From assembly GCA_050633705.1 (NCBI GenBank), contig JBOEGZ010000007.1, positions 62,001-126,000 of the forward strand: a stretch of DNA of 64,000 nt, in the 5' to 3' direction. Under the pieces are notes generated by a model. The model did no database searches and had not been told where the DNA came from. It worked only from the letters and a program-made list of their open reading frames with translations. A program made the position numbers and the translations under genes. Positions 1 through 8,570 of the stretch are shown one piece after another. The first letter of the stretch is position 1. Each line of letters starts with the position of its first letter. This stretch comes from JAJFHI01 sp050633705 (GTDB lineage Bacteria; Pseudomonadota; Alphaproteobacteria; Rhizobiales; Hyphomicrobiaceae).

Positions 1-720
1 CGTGGCTATAAGTCGGGTGGTTTTCCGCGCTTCGTGAACGATGCGGCATTTGGTTTGCCGACAACGCCCTACGCCTCGACGAAAACTTGGACATATGAAG
101 CGGGCTATAAATATCGCCCAAGTAACACAAGTGTATATTTAGATGTCGGCTCTTTCTACAACGAAATCAATGATGAACAGCTCGTGGCATTTGACCCGTC
201 TATATTTAGTTTTCGTCCGGCAAATATTGATGTGGTTACATATGGACTTGAAGTCGCCGCGGGTCTCCCGATTACGAACGCAATAACGCTGACGGCAGCT
301 ATGGGCTACACGCGTGCAAAACTCGTGAACATCGATCCAACGCGCGCGCTAGCGGGGGCTGTCAGCGGTAACAGGCCAACCAACGTACCTGAGGTTACCG
401 CAAGCATTGCTCTTAATTATCGACAGTTAACATCGGAACTTGGACTAGGGTTTAATGCTGTGGCTTTTGGAAACATCGGTTGGGAGTACGTCGGGGATCG
501 TCCCGCAGATGTCGCTAACTCGTTTTTTCTAAATTCTTACCAGATAATTAACGGCCGGGCTGGCATCGAGCTGAGTAAAGGTCTTCAGTTTTATGTGTTT
601 GGGAAAAACATTTTAGATGAAACCCCGCGACTTTCAGGTGTATTTGTACCACCAAATGTAGAGGCTGTGGTCCCAAGCCGTGGGCGTATTGTCGGTTTAG
701 GTACGAAAGCAGCTTGGTAG
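1..720 (+). CDS. TonB-dependent receptor, C-terminal part (5' end outside window)
   Basis: The reading frame is open from base 1 and ends at a TAG at 718-720, so only the last 239 residues are present. They look like the end of an outer-membrane beta barrel: alternating aromatic and polar strands, short polar turns, a late segment reading FYVFGKNILDETPR that matches the conserved NLFD-type strand of TonB-dependent receptors, and a final strand GRIVGLGTKAAW. Receptors of this family import iron chelates, vitamin B12 or sugars across the outer membrane using TonB energy. The plug domain and TonB box are upstream of the window, so the substrate cannot be inferred. No terminator is obvious before the next gene. 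Confidence 0.85.
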   Translation, partial: RGYKSGGFPRFVNDAAFGLPTTPYASTKTWTYEAGYKYRPSNTSVYLDVGSFYNEINDEQLVAFDPSIFSFRPANIDVVTYGLEVAAGLPITNAITLTAAMGYTRAKLVNIDPTRALAGAVSGNRPTNVPEVTASIALNYRQLTSELGLGFNAVAFGNIGWEYVGDRPADVANSFFLNSYQIINGRAGIELSKGLQFYVFGKNILDETPRLSGVFVPPNVEAVVPSRGRIVGLGTKAAW

Positions 721-931
721 GAATTGGCTAAGAGTTAACCAAGTGGCAGGCTTTTTCTGTCTAAGTTTACGGAATTGGTGCCGTAGATGCCTTGCGTGTG
801 AGACCCACACTTGAGAAAGCAATGATTGCTTCTGGCTGGCAATAGTTACCCCTTCCGGGTTCCAATTCGCATGATGCGCACAAATATTCCAAATCTAAGC
901 TATTTGCCAATCATTGCCAGGATGACCAAGC

Positions 932-2056
932 ATGACTCGCGAGCAATACCTGTCGCCGCCAAACGTCGCGTTTTCCGTGTTGTTTTTTATAAGTGGATTC
1001 TTGACAGCGAACATAACATCTGTCGAGAGTTGGAGTACTATAGTCTCCACTATTGAATTGCCGAAGGTGCAATTAGATCTATCAAGACGCAGCGCCAGTG
1101 AGGCAACAAAATCCCTCGGTTCAGTACTAAACCAACCAATCCTATGGTTGCTTTTTGTGACCGTTATCGGGCTCATTTGTTTTTATGTCTTACGTTTTAA
1201 GCCAGAAAAACTTTCATTAGCTCCACAGTCAACTACTGCTACAAGCAGGTTGAACACATCGGAAAGTGCTGAGAAGCTCGATTCGAATTGGAAAATTCAA
1301 CGGGAACTCAATGAGGTTGTTCATTTGGTTTCGGACTATCTGGGAGTTAACGATCGCTTTGCGCAGATGATCGTGAAGAAAAACCGACAGCTATCCGACA
1401 AGAGTCAACCCAAGCATATTAAAGAAGTTGTCCAATCACTCATTCTCGAAAATAAAAAATTCCAAGAAGAGACGAGAAAGTTAAATGAGTGCCTTGCAAA
1501 ATCTAAAGAACAGCTTGATTCACTCCGCGCTGATCTAACAGAGGCTCAACAAGAGAGCTTGCGCGATGCACTTACTTCAATTGGCAACCGACGTCTATTT
1601 GATATGGCGCTGGCTGATGAGATCGGAAGAGCGCAAAAGACGAGCAATAAACTTTCCTTGGTAATGACAGACATAGATCACTTTAAGAGCTTCAATGACG
1701 AATATGGACATCTTATTGGTGACGAAGTTTTGAAGATCATGGCGCAGTTGATCAAGTCAAATATCAAAGGTCGCGATATCGTCGCGCGCTATGGTGGAGA
1801 AGAATTCGCGCTTATTCTACCCAACACAGATACTGAAGACGCTGTGGTACTTGCTGACCAAATCCGATGTGAGATTGAAAAGAAAGAACTCAAAATAAAC
1901 AACACTGGCCAACTTTTACGAAAGATCACGGCTTCTTTTGGCATTGCGACTTATCGTAAAGGAGAAGACCGGGAAGGGCTGATCAAAAGAGCAGACAGCA
2001 AGCTGTACGAAGCCAAGAGCAGTGGTCGTAATTGCGTGAAGAAGGATATTGGATGA
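932..2056 (+). CDS. membrane-anchored GGDEF diguanylate cyclase
   Basis: This 374-residue protein has two hydrophobic segments (about residues 10-30 and 70-87), a linker with a predicted coiled coil (about 150-205), and a C-terminal GGDEF domain from about residue 208. The active-site signature is GGEEF at residues 288-292, which is compatible with synthesis of cyclic di-GMP from two GTP. The upstream inhibitory site, normally RxxD, reads KGRD, so product inhibition may be weakened. The short loop between the two hydrophobic segments would be periplasmic and is not a recognised sensor domain. The next gene encodes a protein with two PilZ domains, the usual receptors of this messenger. The gene is AT-richer than the core genes beyond 4.7 kb. 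The start is the first ATG in frame; no strong ribosome-binding site is visible. Confidence 0.9.
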   Translation: MTREQYLSPPNVAFSVLFFISGFLTANITSVESWSTIVSTIELPKVQLDLSRRSASEATKSLGSVLNQPILWLLFVTVIGLICFYVLRFKPEKLSLAPQSTTATSRLNTSESAEKLDSNWKIQRELNEVVHLVSDYLGVNDRFAQMIVKKNRQLSDKSQPKHIKEVVQSLILENKKFQEETRKLNECLAKSKEQLDSLRADLTEAQQESLRDALTSIGNRRLFDMALADEIGRAQKTSNKLSLVMTDIDHFKSFNDEYGHLIGDEVLKIMAQLIKSNIKGRDIVARYGGEEFALILPNTDTEDAVVLADQIRCEIEKKELKINNTGQLLRKITASFGIATYRKGEDREGLIKRADSKLYEAKSSGRNCVKKDIG

Positions 2057-2097
2057 TTCCGGACTGAAATTCCGTCGTCTAATTTTGAAGCTGTGCA

Positions 2098-2139
2098 CCT
2101 CAATCAGTCCCTTGTTAAATAACAACGGACTGATTGAGG
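2098..2139. terminator. long perfect hairpin downstream of the GGDEF gene
   Basis: The 13-base arms at 2098-2110 and 2127-2139 are perfect reverse complements, and inside them 2112-2116 pairs with 2121-2125, leaving a four-base loop. No T-run follows on either strand, so it is not a classic intrinsic terminator. It may still end transcription, stabilise the mRNA or mark a mobile-element scar. Confidence 0.5.
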
Positions 2140-2572
2140 CAATTGCGATATCTTGCAGGGGCTGGTTTGTCTTTGGGACAGGAATTGTGATCGTCCCATT
2201 ATCTCTCTTTTGGTGCGCGTAAGGTGTGCTTGCAGGCCAGAGCATGCAATTCTTCGAACCAAAAAACATTGAGTTAAGTGCTCCTTAAATTAAATGCTAT
2301 AATGGTAGTTAAAACGCCCGGTTCCGCCAGAAAAAATGACGGACCCGCTGGTATGATACCATGGTGTTGACCCGATAATTCGGGATGTCTCCACAATTCA
2401 AAAAACATTAATTCAACTTAGGCCATCGGTCCTTCGCTAGTTATCGCGCATCATCGCGATGCAGATAAATCGTATTGCCGTTAGTCTCTGAGTAGAGAAA
2501 ATATTCGAGTGGCAGACTGTTCTCATTCAAGAGACAGGTTTGATGAAATTTTATAATTTCACTTTGCCATAA
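2140..2572. other. non-coding stretch between the GGDEF and PilZ genes
   Basis: No convincing gene was found here. The stretch is AT-rich and holds two small hairpins (GGTAT-G-ATACC near 2350 and GCATC/GATGC at 2448-2462). A nine-codon reading frame begins at the ATG at 2543 and stops at the TAA just before the GTG start of the PilZ gene. It probably contains the promoter of the PilZ gene. Confidence 0.4.
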
Positions 2573-3982
2573 GTGTTTGGTCTCTTTTCAATGGGTGGGT
2601 TTAAATTGTTAAATCATGCGATAAAACTTAAGAAGTCGAGTGAGTACCCGGTGCTTGACACGCCCTCCCAACAAACACATTGGGAAGTGCGTCAAACACG
2701 GCGGCGTCGAGTTCTTAAAGGTGGCGTTGTGGCCTTTAACGATCGGCATTGTACGCTATCTTGCACAGTCCGCGATATATCGATGACTGGTGCCCATCTG
2801 CGCACAACAGATTGCATGAGCGTTCCCGACAAGTTTGAGCTTGTCGTAGAAATCGATGGCCTTGAGGCAAACTGTGAGGTCGTGTGGCGCAAGGGTGCTG
2901 ATATTGGCGTTAAATTCGTCGGTTCTTTGAAGACCGTAGTTCCTAAAAGACAACAGGTTATCGATCCCGTCGTGCCGGAAGACACCCCATCGCTCCGCCG
3001 TAAGCCTAAAGCGTCAATTTCTAATATCGCAAGCAATACCCAGTTCACTGCGGCTCGTCATCAAGAGCAACCTCCTTTTTCGAATACACGAACTGGTCTT
3101 GAGGAAGGAAGCTATTCTAGGGTAGACAATCGCGCGGCAGGTGATCACTCTGACATAGCATTTCAAAACGATTTTCTGGCTCTCGTGGTTACCTTGTACC
3201 CGGAGGTTTTAAGGACTTGCATAACACTTGCGATATCGGGGTGCGTTGCCAACGCAATGTCTGACAATGTACCAGATGTGAATGCGCGTTCTCTTATCAA
3301 GTACTTCCCTCGAGAGTCCTCAAAGCTAGTCTTAGCGTCAATTAGGATTGGGCAGTATTATGAGAATTCCGAACTTTATTCCTTCTTGGATAGTTTCAAT
3401 TCCAAACTGACGCTCGCCAAGGATGCAACAATTCGTCTCGCAGAAAAGGGTGCGTATTGGGGGATTGGAGATCAGGCCGAATTGTACGAGCTAGCTGAGA
3501 GCTGGCGAACGGTATCCAATGCAAGTCGAATAGTTTTATTTGAACTTGATAATATATTGACCAATCATGGGATGCACGGTTCGAGTCGAGAGATTGCGCC
3601 ATTGTCTGAACTTTTGGAAAGCGTTGTCCGTGGAGAGTATCCTTTGATCGACCAGACGGGGAACGCTTTAATGCCAAAGTGGGCTGAGCGACGCAAGTTC
3701 GAACGCACACCGGTTAAATTTTCAGCGACTCTTCACGTGAATGGTAGCGACCGCAAAGTTATTGTCAGAGATATTTCGGCTACTGGGCTTGGGCTTGATT
3801 CCAGTGGCGACCTGGCTATCGGTGAAGAGGTCGTCGTTCAGATTGAAGGAGCCCCACGTTTGATAGGTCGTGTTGTTTGGTCGACCAATAGCCGTTCTGG
3901 CATCAAGCTCCTGCATCCTCTTAATGGCCCTGATCCACGTCTAATGTTCTGCTCTAAACCTGAAGCGAACAATGATCACTAA
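2573..3982 (+). CDS. protein with a PilZ domain at each end (PilZ-X-PilZ)
   Basis: The first PilZ domain lies at about residues 40-125, with a basic RRRRV patch and the DISMTGA motif. The second is at about 365-455, with RRKFER and DISATGLG. Both carry the arginine-rich stretch and the D/NxSxxG motif that bind cyclic di-GMP in this family. Between them are about 230 residues that resemble no family I recognise; the last part, about 190-350, looks helical. No signal peptide or membrane segment is seen, so the protein is probably cytoplasmic. It follows a GGDEF gene on the same strand, which suggests a local cyclic di-GMP circuit. The start is uncertain: GTG at 2573, preceded directly by a TAA, or ATG at 2591. 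Confidence 0.85.
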   Translation: MFGLFSMGGFKLLNHAIKLKKSSEYPVLDTPSQQTHWEVRQTRRRRVLKGGVVAFNDRHCTLSCTVRDISMTGAHLRTTDCMSVPDKFELVVEIDGLEANCEVVWRKGADIGVKFVGSLKTVVPKRQQVIDPVVPEDTPSLRRKPKASISNIASNTQFTAARHQEQPPFSNTRTGLEEGSYSRVDNRAAGDHSDIAFQNDFLALVVTLYPEVLRTCITLAISGCVANAMSDNVPDVNARSLIKYFPRESSKLVLASIRIGQYYENSELYSFLDSFNSKLTLAKDATIRLAEKGAYWGIGDQAELYELAESWRTVSNASRIVLFELDNILTNHGMHGSSREIAPLSELLESVVRGEYPLIDQTGNALMPKWAERRKFERTPVKFSATLHVNGSDRKVIVRDISATGLGLDSSGDLAIGEEVVVQIEGAPRLIGRVVWSTNSRSGIKLLHPLNGPDPRLMFCSKPEANNDH

Positions 3983-4082
3983 GAAAAGCAAACCTGTTTT
4001 CGGTGTGTCAGCGATTGCAGTACGACTTGAATAATCAGCCAGTTTATTCAATTCGCAGCTCTGACATTTCAATCAAATCTAG

Positions 4083-4094
4083 TGTCCTGCCCCC
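4083..4094. repeat. possible IS3-family terminal inverted-repeat end
   Basis: The bases TGTCCTGCCCCC resemble the TGxxCTGxCCCC ends of several IS3-family elements. They lie about 90 bases beyond the end of the transposase remnant, where such an end would be expected. The matching other end was not found, so the element is not complete. Confidence 0.35.
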
Positions 4095-4186
4095 TTAAAT
4101 CTAGGCATTCGAATTCTTAAAACTCTGCCAAAGTGAACTGCTCGCAAACGTTGGACCACTTGGTCTGGTATTTTCTCCGTGATTGC

Positions 4187-4437
4187 TCAAAGTGGGCTGG
4201 TAGCTTCGGAGCAATTCCATAGTGCAGTAAGTGGTTTGTTGCCGATCGCACTGTGTGGGCGAACCCTATTGTCGTCTCTCCCGTTGCCCCGGCAGGCGAA
4301 TGCCTTAGGGGCTAACCCTCCAATTTTTTGCGCGCATCTGCTAGGCCTATAAGCCAATGCGCATTCAAGCACTCCGCTCTCAGCTTACCATTGGACGCCT
4401 CGACAAAGGCTTTAACCGTTGGCTTACCAGGACGAGG
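4187..4437 (-). pseudogene. IS3-family transposase (OrfB) C-terminal remnant, frameshifted
   Basis: On the minus strand, 4437 to about 4312 reads PRPGKPTVKAFVEASNGK and then LRAECLNAHWL, followed by ARKKLEG and a stop. This is the region of IS3-family OrfB around the last acidic residue of the DDE triad. A second frame continues with NRVRPHSAIGNKPLTALW and ends at 4187, which is the usual C-terminus of the same proteins. The two parts are joined by a frameshift and roughly 30 extra bases, and the first two thirds of the transposase are missing. It cannot encode an active enzyme and is a scar of an old insertion. Confidence 0.75.
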
Positions 4438-4655
4438 GAGGGGGCACCCTGGCTGCGGGGGATCTGAAAACAGCGCGCCGCACCCCTTGGCGCGACACTG
4501 CCGTGGCTCATACCCGCCGGTCAGTTCAGACCACTTGTGATGTTGGAATGCGGGGCAAAAGGTGCAGAGCTATTTGTTGTGACGAAATACGTCCACTAAA
4601 CATCCCTCGTATTCTGTCGTTAAAGCGATTATTTTTACTAAGTATTTGATTTTGT

Positions 4656-4731
4656 TGGTGCCGCTTAGGTGACTTGAACACCTGACCCCGTCATTACGAA
4701 TGACGTGCTCTACCAGCTGAGCTAAAGCGGC
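4656..4731 (-). tRNA. tRNA-Thr (anticodon CGT)
   Basis: Reverse-complemented, the 76 bases fold as a full cloverleaf: a seven-pair acceptor stem (GCCGCTT with AAGCGGC), D arm GCTC/GAGC, anticodon stem CGTCA/TGACG with loop TTCGTAA, a T arm with loop TTCAAGT, and an encoded CCA end. The anticodon CGT reads the threonine codon ACG. The 3' end faces the accessory-looking segment at 1-4655, the side on which integrated elements usually lie. Confidence 0.95.
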
Positions 4732-4813
4732 TTACCTTGCCCCGTCTGGGGACGAGCGTTGAATTACGCCGATCGTTCCGGAATTGCAAGAACCAACAGG
4801 CTTTTCTTCGCGG

Positions 4814-6688
4814 TTAGGATGTAACCCGGCGGTATGGGTTGGCTGGGTCTCGATTGACCTTTCGCTCAGGGCGTTTGATTCCTGGATCATCGGGCGCGGG
4901 TGGTGAAACAAACAGGCGTGTATCTTCGTCTTTCGGGTTCGATCGCTGGTGCACCTTTTGCTTTTCATCATCGGAAGTACTTGGTTGTTTTTCGTCGTCA
5001 ATTTCGACGCGAACCGGAGTTGCACTCGCTTTAGTGGTGCCATTGCCGTTACCAATCGCGGTTTCACTTTTCGCCTTTGGTGCAAGGTTTTGAGCGGGCG
5101 TCGTTCGGGCTCGATCGCCAGCTGTCTCGCCCGTGCTTTCGACGTCAGCTTGCGCTGGTGTTGTCGTGGGCATGGCAAAAGCAACACCAGGAGCGGCGCT
5201 GGCACCTGTGATATCAAATGTTTTGGCGGCCTCTTTTTCCTTATCGATGGTGTCGCCTTGGTTAGGCTTTGCTGGCTGAGCTCCAGGTGAGGTCGCGGCG
5301 TTTGAGTGCGCAATCTCTCGGGCCTCAATTGTTTTTTCCGCGTGTCCACCTAGGGCTGCGAATTCTTCGAGTTTTTGTACGAGAAGATCGTTGTCGGATT
5401 TTTCTGGAGCATCAACCGGTACACGCCATTGGAAGGAATCCAAGGCACCCGTTACAGGAGAAAGAGGTGCCCATGCATTCGATACAACGCCGTCGGCTGT
5501 CCAGGCAGGATCGCGCGGTGCAGTTACGGCGCGAGATAACCACTCTCGAACGGCACCGGTGTTGCCCGTATCTTCGCTCTCGATCCGTGCCATCAAAGTG
5601 CAAACGCGTTGTGTAAGACGGTCTTTGAGCAACGGTGCAAGGGCTTTGCGTGCTTCGTCGAATTCGCGTGCATCAATAGCCGCAGTGGCGACGGCAATTG
5701 GGGCTTCAAGTGAATACGGGTTGCCGCTAGTCAGTTTTTTAACACGCTCGAGCCTGTCTCGTGGGCTGTCTCCCAGGCGAGCAAAGGCGTAAGCTGTTGC
5801 AAGGTCAGGGTGGGGGGCCTTACTCCAAGTCTGGCGAATAATTTTTGTGGCGCGTGGCGTATTTCCACGGGCTGCCAGAATGCGCCCGGCTATGGCGCCT
5901 GCTGGAACAAGGTCGGGTGCCAACTTGTGGGCTTCGGTCGCCAGAGCCAGCGCTTTGACTTGATCCTCTTCCTCCAATGGCTGCGCCTTGGCCGTAAGCA
6001 GCACGGCGCGGCGGCGATTGGCTGTGACCTTTTCGATATGTCCATTTTTCCGCGCAATGGCGACGGTTTCAAGCGCACGATCCCAATCTTGAGATTTGCA
6101 TTGCAATGAGAATAGAGCGTCAACGGCCCAGCCGAGTTTTGGATTGAGCTTGACAGCGCGTTCTGCAAAGTGCTTTGCCGCTTCTGTCTCATTTTCTCGC
6201 TCGGCTTCGAGGTAGAGGCCACGCAAACCGAGTTGTTCAGTGTCGGGGGCTGCTAACATTGCTTCAAAGATACGACGTGACGTTGCTTTATCGCCAGATA
6301 ACTGTGCAGCTTGGGCGCGCAATAAATGCGTCATGGGTTCGTTTGGCAGAGCGCGTCGCGCTTGTAGGGCATACCGTGTTGCCGCGGCTTGATCGCCTGC
6401 GCCGATCGCAATCATCCCCGTTGACAAGGCTTCTAAACCTTTGCTTTGGCGGCGTCGGTTGACGTAATTGCCGATCGCAGCTGGCGTCGAGAAAACACCA
6501 CTGATGATTGCCCAACTCAACCAAGAAACAATGAGTATTGCCACCATTAGGCAGACGGCGGCGAACAGCGAAATATTGAGCTTGTAGTCACCCCAATTCA
6601 CTGCGATGTCGCCTGGATTGTCAGCAAGCCATGACATACCCATAGCGCCGACGGCGACGAACAACAGAAAGAAAAGAACTCGGAACAT
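4814..6688 (-). CDS. hemY: HemY-like membrane protein of the heme operon
   Basis: HemY proteins are inner-membrane proteins with a tetratricopeptide region, encoded with heme synthesis genes; their exact role is not settled. This 624-residue protein starts with two hydrophobic segments (about residues 3-22 and 39-65). A HemY_N-type region follows, then helical TPR-like repeats to about residue 420 (for example PNEPMTHLLRAQAAQLSGDK). The last 150 residues or so are rich in Ala, Pro, Thr and charged residues and are probably disordered. The gene is the last of the minus-strand set hemC-hemD-Mic60-hemY, 58 bases after the Mic60 gene. The ATG start is followed directly by the first membrane segment, which fits the family. 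Confidence 0.88.
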   Translation of the reverse strand: MFRVLFFLLFVAVGAMGMSWLADNPGDIAVNWGDYKLNISLFAAVCLMVAILIVSWLSWAIISGVFSTPAAIGNYVNRRRQSKGLEALSTGMIAIGAGDQAAATRYALQARRALPNEPMTHLLRAQAAQLSGDKATSRRIFEAMLAAPDTEQLGLRGLYLEAERENETEAAKHFAERAVKLNPKLGWAVDALFSLQCKSQDWDRALETVAIARKNGHIEKVTANRRRAVLLTAKAQPLEEEDQVKALALATEAHKLAPDLVPAGAIAGRILAARGNTPRATKIIRQTWSKAPHPDLATAYAFARLGDSPRDRLERVKKLTSGNPYSLEAPIAVATAAIDAREFDEARKALAPLLKDRLTQRVCTLMARIESEDTGNTGAVREWLSRAVTAPRDPAWTADGVVSNAWAPLSPVTGALDSFQWRVPVDAPEKSDNDLLVQKLEEFAALGGHAEKTIEAREIAHSNAATSPGAQPAKPNQGDTIDKEKEAAKTFDITGASAAPGVAFAMPTTTPAQADVESTGETAGDRARTTPAQNLAPKAKSETAIGNGNGTTKASATPVRVEIDDEKQPSTSDDEKQKVHQRSNPKDEDTRLFVSPPAPDDPGIKRPERKVNRDPANPYRRVTS

Positions 6689-6746
6689 TTCACTTACCTT
6701 TTAAGGTGCGTTGCATCTCAGGGGGCATCACGTCAGTCGTTGCACT

Positions 6747-8435
6747 TTAGGATTTCGGGTCACCGCGAAGCGACTGTTTAAGTTCCTGGTCGATTTTCGC
6801 CATGGCCTCATTGACCTGGGCCAAGGACGCGACTTGATCGAGCCATTCTTGTGCAGGTGTTGCGGCTTGAGGCGATAGCTTTTTCGATTCCGCAATTACG
6901 TTGCCAAGCGCGCCGTCCTTAAGTGCAGCATCCATGCGTGCAACCGTCGCCTCAACACCTTTGTCATCAGGGTTATGTTTCACTTTGCGGATCTGTACGA
7001 CAGACTTTGCACCCGCGAGCAGTTGATCGAAAACTGAGCCATCTGCTGGTACACTTTCTGCGTTGATAATTTTGTAGGCCAGAGGTTCAAAATCGCTTTG
7101 CAGTTTTGGCAGTGTTGGCACGCCATCATTCTTAAACTTCTCGAGAACTGAGAAATCAAACGTCCCCGTGGCAGCACTTTTGACGCTTTCCAATTCTGTT
7201 GCATACGACTGACCACGTGACAAAGCACGCTTTAAGTTTGCCAACTCAAGTGAGAGAACGATTTGCTTGGCGTTCTGCGAACGCGCGTCTTCAGTTGCAA
7301 CCACCGATTCAACTTTATTTTTAAGTTCTGCGAGGTTTTCTTTTACCCCTTTAACAGCAGCGGCGATGTCATCAGGCTTCGCCGTTTTTCCAAGTTGCAC
7401 TGTGACGTCGTCTTTGAGGCTGGACAAGTTGCTGGAGAGCGTGCCGGTTTCTTCCTGCACCACGCGGAGTTTGTCGGCGATGCTCTTTGAGGTTGCTTTG
7501 AGGCCTTCGAGCTGCTGGTTAAAACGGGCGGTATCAGTTTTTACAATCGACAATTCCCGATCCATACGTTCCGTACCGGCTTGAGCGGCAACGCTTGCCT
7601 CAGCAGTCGTGGCGATGCGTTTTTCAACATCTTGAGCGACACCATCACGCAACGCTGTCATTTGGTTGGTGAGCGTGCGCTCAAGGTCTGCAAGGCGACC
7701 CGTAATTGCAGCCAGTTGAGGAATTGAACTTGAGGTGGCGTCTCCGTCACCAGGTGCTGCGGCTGCAGAAAGAGTTTTTAATTGTTGTTCCAGAGCGATC
7801 AGGCGCGATGTAGCGCTCCCTGGCGCATCATTCTGGGATACTTTTTTCGACAAACTTTCGGTCTCTGCAACCAATGTACTTTGCTGCGATTTTAAGCTTT
7901 CAAGCTCTGCTGAAATCTTGGTCAGTTCTGTAAGTCGCTGTTCTGCTGCGTTCAGCTTTTCAACGAGATCAGTGGGAAGCGCCGCGCCAGCGTTTGTGCC
8001 TGCAGGTTGCGCGTTTTCTAATGCCGCCAATCGTTGTTCAAGCACAGAAGTATCGGTGGCAGAAGTTGTTGGATCTGGGTCGCCGATGGGTGGCAAGAAG
8101 CTGGAACCAACAAGCGTTAGTGTGGCACCAATAATACCGGCTGCCATGTGAGAAAAAAAACCGCCGCCGGACTTCCTCACGTCCCTATCGCCATGCGGAG
8201 TCTGAGCGTTGGATTTCGTCGATGAAGCTGGATTGGTTTTGCCGCCAGGTTTGGTCGTCTCAGAACTTTTGGCCGAGCCAGCACCAGAACCTTTAGCGAT
8301 ATCAGACTTTGAGCTTGAAGCTGACGCCGCTTTCTGTTTGCCAACCTCAGTTGCTCTGAGATCTAACGTGGCGTGGGGGCGTTTTTCACCAGGCTTGGTG
8401 TCGTCCTTGCCAGATGAACTCTTTTTGTCAGTCAT
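6747..8435 (-). CDS. alphaproteobacterial Mic60 / mitofilin-like protein (COG4223)
   Basis: The architecture is a basic, Ser/Ala/Lys-rich N-terminus (about residues 1-90), one membrane span (about 93-114), a long coiled coil (about 130-400) and a compact C-terminal helical region. This is the layout of bacterial mitofilin homologues. In alphaproteobacteria these sit beside heme genes and are proposed to shape intracytoplasmic membranes, as Mic60 shapes mitochondrial cristae. Position between hemD and hemY supports the identification. I chose the ATG at 8435 because GAGGTG at 8445-8450 lies nine bases upstream; an upstream start at 8471 would add twelve residues. 562 residues. Confidence 0.82.
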   Translation of the reverse strand: MTDKKSSSGKDDTKPGEKRPHATLDLRATEVGKQKAASASSSKSDIAKGSGAGSAKSSETTKPGGKTNPASSTKSNAQTPHGDRDVRKSGGGFFSHMAAGIIGATLTLVGSSFLPPIGDPDPTTSATDTSVLEQRLAALENAQPAGTNAGAALPTDLVEKLNAAEQRLTELTKISAELESLKSQQSTLVAETESLSKKVSQNDAPGSATSRLIALEQQLKTLSAAAAPGDGDATSSSIPQLAAITGRLADLERTLTNQMTALRDGVAQDVEKRIATTAEASVAAQAGTERMDRELSIVKTDTARFNQQLEGLKATSKSIADKLRVVQEETGTLSSNLSSLKDDVTVQLGKTAKPDDIAAAVKGVKENLAELKNKVESVVATEDARSQNAKQIVLSLELANLKRALSRGQSYATELESVKSAATGTFDFSVLEKFKNDGVPTLPKLQSDFEPLAYKIINAESVPADGSVFDQLLAGAKSVVQIRKVKHNPDDKGVEATVARMDAALKDGALGNVIAESKKLSPQAATPAQEWLDQVASLAQVNEAMAKIDQELKQSLRGDPKS

Positions 8436-8570
8436 TGTACTCAACACCTCTACAAACGCATTAATTTGCATTTACCTTTGGCCGTATCACCTAAATTGGG
8501 TTGCAGACCTACAAGTGCAACAAGCAATTCAGTTGACGTTTGCTCAAAAATCCCAAGGTAGAATGCGAAC

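Larger units (their letters stand above)
3983..4655. other. gene-poor stretch with an IS remnant, between the PilZ gene and tRNA-Thr
   Basis: The only recognisable content is a damaged IS3-family transposase fragment and a possible element end, listed separately. The part from 4438 to 4655 shows no gene I can support. Its reverse strand stays open for about 37 codons upstream of the transposase fragment but does not resemble IS3 transposases there, suggesting an earlier recombination joint. Confidence 0.5.

Noticed and set aside
2543..2572. Nine-codon leader peptide before the PilZ gene
   Set aside because: It ends just before the GTG start, but there is no attenuator structure or codon bias to suggest a regulatory peptide.
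4083..4437. Intact insertion sequence
   Set aside because: Only the last third of a frameshifted transposase and one possible end are present.
4732..5349. 205-residue minus-strand reading frame
   Set aside because: It overlaps the low-complexity C-terminus of hemY in another frame and has no family resemblance.
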